Positions 62,021-64,000 of a stretch of 64,000 nt of DNA are shown in pieces (the stretch's first letter is position 1; the number at the start of each line of letters is the position of its first letter). The translations under genes and the position numbers were made by a program. The notes under the pieces were generated by a model, which saw nothing but the letters and a program-made list of their open reading frames with translations, was not told the origin of the DNA and made no database searches. This DNA is from Paracoccus methylovorus (GTDB lineage: Bacteria; Pseudomonadota; Alphaproteobacteria; Rhodobacterales; Rhodobacteraceae), in assembly GCF_016919705.1 (NCBI RefSeq), contig NZ_CP070368.1, positions 1,488,001 through 1,552,000 of the forward strand, in the 5' to 3' direction.

Positions 62021-63924
62021 TTTCCGCCCTTATCCTCGCCCTTGTCCTTTGCCTTGGTCCGCGTTGGCAGGCTGGCCCGGATATTGCCGAACATGTCCGG
62101 CCGGTGACCATGCATGCTCATGATAGTGTATTGCTGCATGATGGTGATGGTGTTGTTGGTGATCCAGTAGAGCACCAGCCCCGAGGCAAAACCGCCCAGC
62201 ATCAGCATGAACACCCAAGGCATCCAGGCGAAGATCATCTTCTGTGCCGGATCGGCAGGAGCCGGGTTCAGCTTTTGCTGCATCCACATCGAAATACCCA
62301 GCAGGATCGCCAGCACCGGCAGGGTGAAGCTGTGCAGGAAGCTGCCCTGGCCCGGCGCCGCCCATGGCATGAGGCCGAACAGGTTCCACAAGCTGGACGG
62401 GTCGGGTGCCGCAAGGTCGCGGATCCAGCCGATCCAAGGCGCGTGACGCAACTCGATGGTGACAAAGATCACCTTGTAGAGCGCAAAAAAGATCGGGATC
62501 TGCAACAGCACCGGCAAACAGCCTGCTGCTGGGTTCACCTTCTCGCGCTTGTAAAGCTCCATCACCTCTTTTTGGAACTTAGTCCGGTCATCGCCCGTGC
62601 GCTGCTTCAGGGCCTCCATTTCTGGCTGGAGTTCCTTCATCTTCGCCATCGAGATGTAGGATTTGCGCGCCAGCGGGAAGACCAGCAGCTTCAGCACAAA
62701 GGTCAGCGCGATGATCGCCCAGCCCATGTTGCCGATCATGCCATGCAGCCAGTGCAGCAGGCGGAAGATGGGTTTGGTCAGGAAATAGAACCAGCCCCAG
62801 TCTATGGAGTCCACGAAACGGTCGATGCCGGGATCGGTCTGATAACCATCGATGATCTCCCACACCTTGGCACCGGCAAAGAGATAGCTGGCACTGGTGC
62901 CGGTCGCGCCAGCGGCGACAGTCTGCACCGGCATTCGCGTCTCTGTCTGGTAGATTTCGGCACCCGGTGCATATTTCACCACCGCGGTAAATGGTTGGCC
63001 GGGTGTCGGAGCCAGCGTTGTCATCCAGTACTTGTCGGTGAAGCCGATCCAGCCGTTCTCTTGCACCTCGATCAGTTGGGCCGGGCCTTCGCCCGCCAGC
63101 GGATCGAGCTTGGCCATATCCTTATATTTCTTTTCCAGAAGCTTGCCATCGGTCATGCCGACCGCGCCCTCGTGCAGGACGAAGAAGTTCTGGGTATCGG
63201 GCCGACCGTGGCGCGCCAGAATACCATAGGGCGCGGCCGAGAAAGGCGCGGCACCGGTATTTTCCAACGTCTGCGTCACGGTGAACAGGAACTTGTCGTC
63301 CAGTTCATATGTACGGCGGAAGATCTGGCCGGCGCCATTGTCCCAGCGCAGCGTGACCGGCTGACCGGGCGCGAGGGTTGAACCGGATTCGATCTCCCAT
63401 ACGGTTGCCGGGCCGGGGACCAGAGCGGGATCGGTCCCGGCAGCGGGCATCCAGCCATAGACCGCATAATAGGGCTTGTGTTGAGCAAGCTGCACCTCTC
63501 CTCCGGGCGCGACCGGAGTGCCCCCCGCACGGATCGTGGTTTGCGTCGTCGGCGACAGCAGGCGCACGAAGGGCGAGTCCGGATCTAACGTCTCGCGATA
63601 GCCGGTCAGCTCCAGATCGTCGATGCGTCCACCCGCCAGAGAGAGCGTGCCTGCCAGCGAAGGGGATTCGATCTGCACCCGTCCGGCATTGGCCGAAGGA
63701 TCGCTGCTGGTCGCCGTCGCATCGAGTTCCGGTGCCGCGCCCTGCGACGCCGCACCTGGCGTAGCGGGGGCGCCCGTCTCGGGGGCGGCAGCGTTTTGCG
63801 TGCTGGCCGGCGCTGTATCCTGTGCGGAAGGCACCGGCTCGGGGGCGAAAAAGATCGACCAGACGAGCATGACGAGGGCGGAAAGCACCATCGCCAGGAT
63901 GAGGTTGCGGTTGTTGTCTTGCAT
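62017..63924 (-). CDS. yidC: Membrane protein insertase YidC
   Basis: A 635-aa Oxa1/YidC insertase. The N-terminal membrane anchor (residues ~7-26) is followed by an Ala/Pro/Thr-rich linker, the large P1 periplasmic domain (~75-350) and the conserved core of five segments (~370 onwards), including 'YISMAKMKELQPEMEALKQR' and 'AAGCLPVLLQIPIFFALYKV'. It has the usual length for Gram-negatives. The gene order yidC-MOSC-engB-argB is conserved in Rhodobacteraceae. Confidence 0.96.
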   Translation of the reverse strand: MQDNNRNLILAMVLSALVMLVWSIFFAPEPVPSAQDTAPASTQNAAAPETGAPATPGAASQGAAPELDATATSSDPSANAGRVQIESPSLAGTLSLAGGRIDDLELTGYRETLDPDSPFVRLLSPTTQTTIRAGGTPVAPGGEVQLAQHKPYYAVYGWMPAAGTDPALVPGPATVWEIESGSTLAPGQPVTLRWDNGAGQIFRRTYELDDKFLFTVTQTLENTGAAPFSAAPYGILARHGRPDTQNFFVLHEGAVGMTDGKLLEKKYKDMAKLDPLAGEGPAQLIEVQENGWIGFTDKYWMTTLAPTPGQPFTAVVKYAPGAEIYQTETRMPVQTVAAGATGTSASYLFAGAKVWEIIDGYQTDPGIDRFVDSIDWGWFYFLTKPIFRLLHWLHGMIGNMGWAIIALTFVLKLLVFPLARKSYISMAKMKELQPEMEALKQRTGDDRTKFQKEVMELYKREKVNPAAGCLPVLLQIPIFFALYKVIFVTIELRHAPWIGWIRDLAAPDPSSLWNLFGLMPWAAPGQGSFLHSFTLPVLAILLGISMWMQQKLNPAPADPAQKMIFAWMPWVFMLMLGGFASGLVLYWITNNTITIMQQYTIMSMHGHRPDMFGNIRASLPTRTKAKDKGEDKGGK

Positions 63925-64000
63925 TCAGGACCAGCCCTTCGTCGTCACCCAGTCTGAGGGTTCGGGCCGCTTCAACAGAAGCGACCGGCAAAGGTCAAGG

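Noticed and set aside
1..64000. CRISPR array
   Set aside because: No regularly spaced direct repeats of 24-40 bases and no cas gene were seen.

Overview
The window reads as one contiguous piece of an alphaproteobacterial chromosome, most likely Paracoccus or a close Rhodobacteraceae relative. The grounds are the high GC content, the phaZ/phaC/phaP/phaR polyhydroxyalkanoate locus, an adenosylcobalamin-dependent ribonucleotide reductase, the pepA-holC / lptF-lptG-lptD-surA-pdxA-rsmA arrangement, tatABC coupled to a DUF815 ATPase, and a Paracoccus-type di-haem cytochrome c peroxidase behind an FNR-like box. Species is an inference; no rRNA gene is present.

Layout. 1-2.7 kb: the end of a prophage tail module (tape measure, gpU, gpX, gpD), followed by a direct repeat that may be the phage end. 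2.8-8.7 kb: an alpha/beta hydrolase and the PHA locus, with TGC-rich palindromes before phaP and phaR that look like PhaR operators. 8.75-11.2 kb: tRNA-Ser(GGA), then a decayed Mu-like prophage remnant (transposase N-terminus, small early genes, a frameshifted membrane protein, an intact CI-like repressor and repeated TTCCGC sites). 11.4-18.5 kb: thrS, a cold-shock gene, an acyl-CoA synthetase, a DsbA-like protein and nrdJ. 18.6-21.4 kb: a compact three-gene module of intracellular subtilase, an 87-aa protein with an inhibitor-I9-like pattern, and a NUC-type endonuclease. This is the best candidate for an undescribed system. 21.4-31.4 kb: an acyl-CoA dehydrogenase and an osmolyte cluster (betaine-type ABC importer, ProC-like reductase, TetR regulator, TMADH-like demethylase, DddQ-type DMSP lyase, EamA exporter). 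31.4-32.4 kb: mostly non-coding, with one small CDS and tRNA-Met.

32.6-64 kb is mainly conserved core: DUF815-tatCBA, marC and a retropepsin-like protease, holC-pepA, the LPS-export operon, DUF4167, prmC-prfA, ccp, yceI, rpsF-rpsR-rplI, tig, gltX, a PfkB kinase, sixA, argB, engB, a MOSC protein and yidC. Operons are tight, with many ATGA overlaps. A 720-bp A+T-richer stretch between tig and gltX holds no convincing gene.

A dispersed intergenic element occurs four times (near 2.77, 13.84, 36.56 and 44.81 kb). Copies in one orientation follow a stop codon. Copies in the other end exactly at the ribosome-binding position of the next gene.
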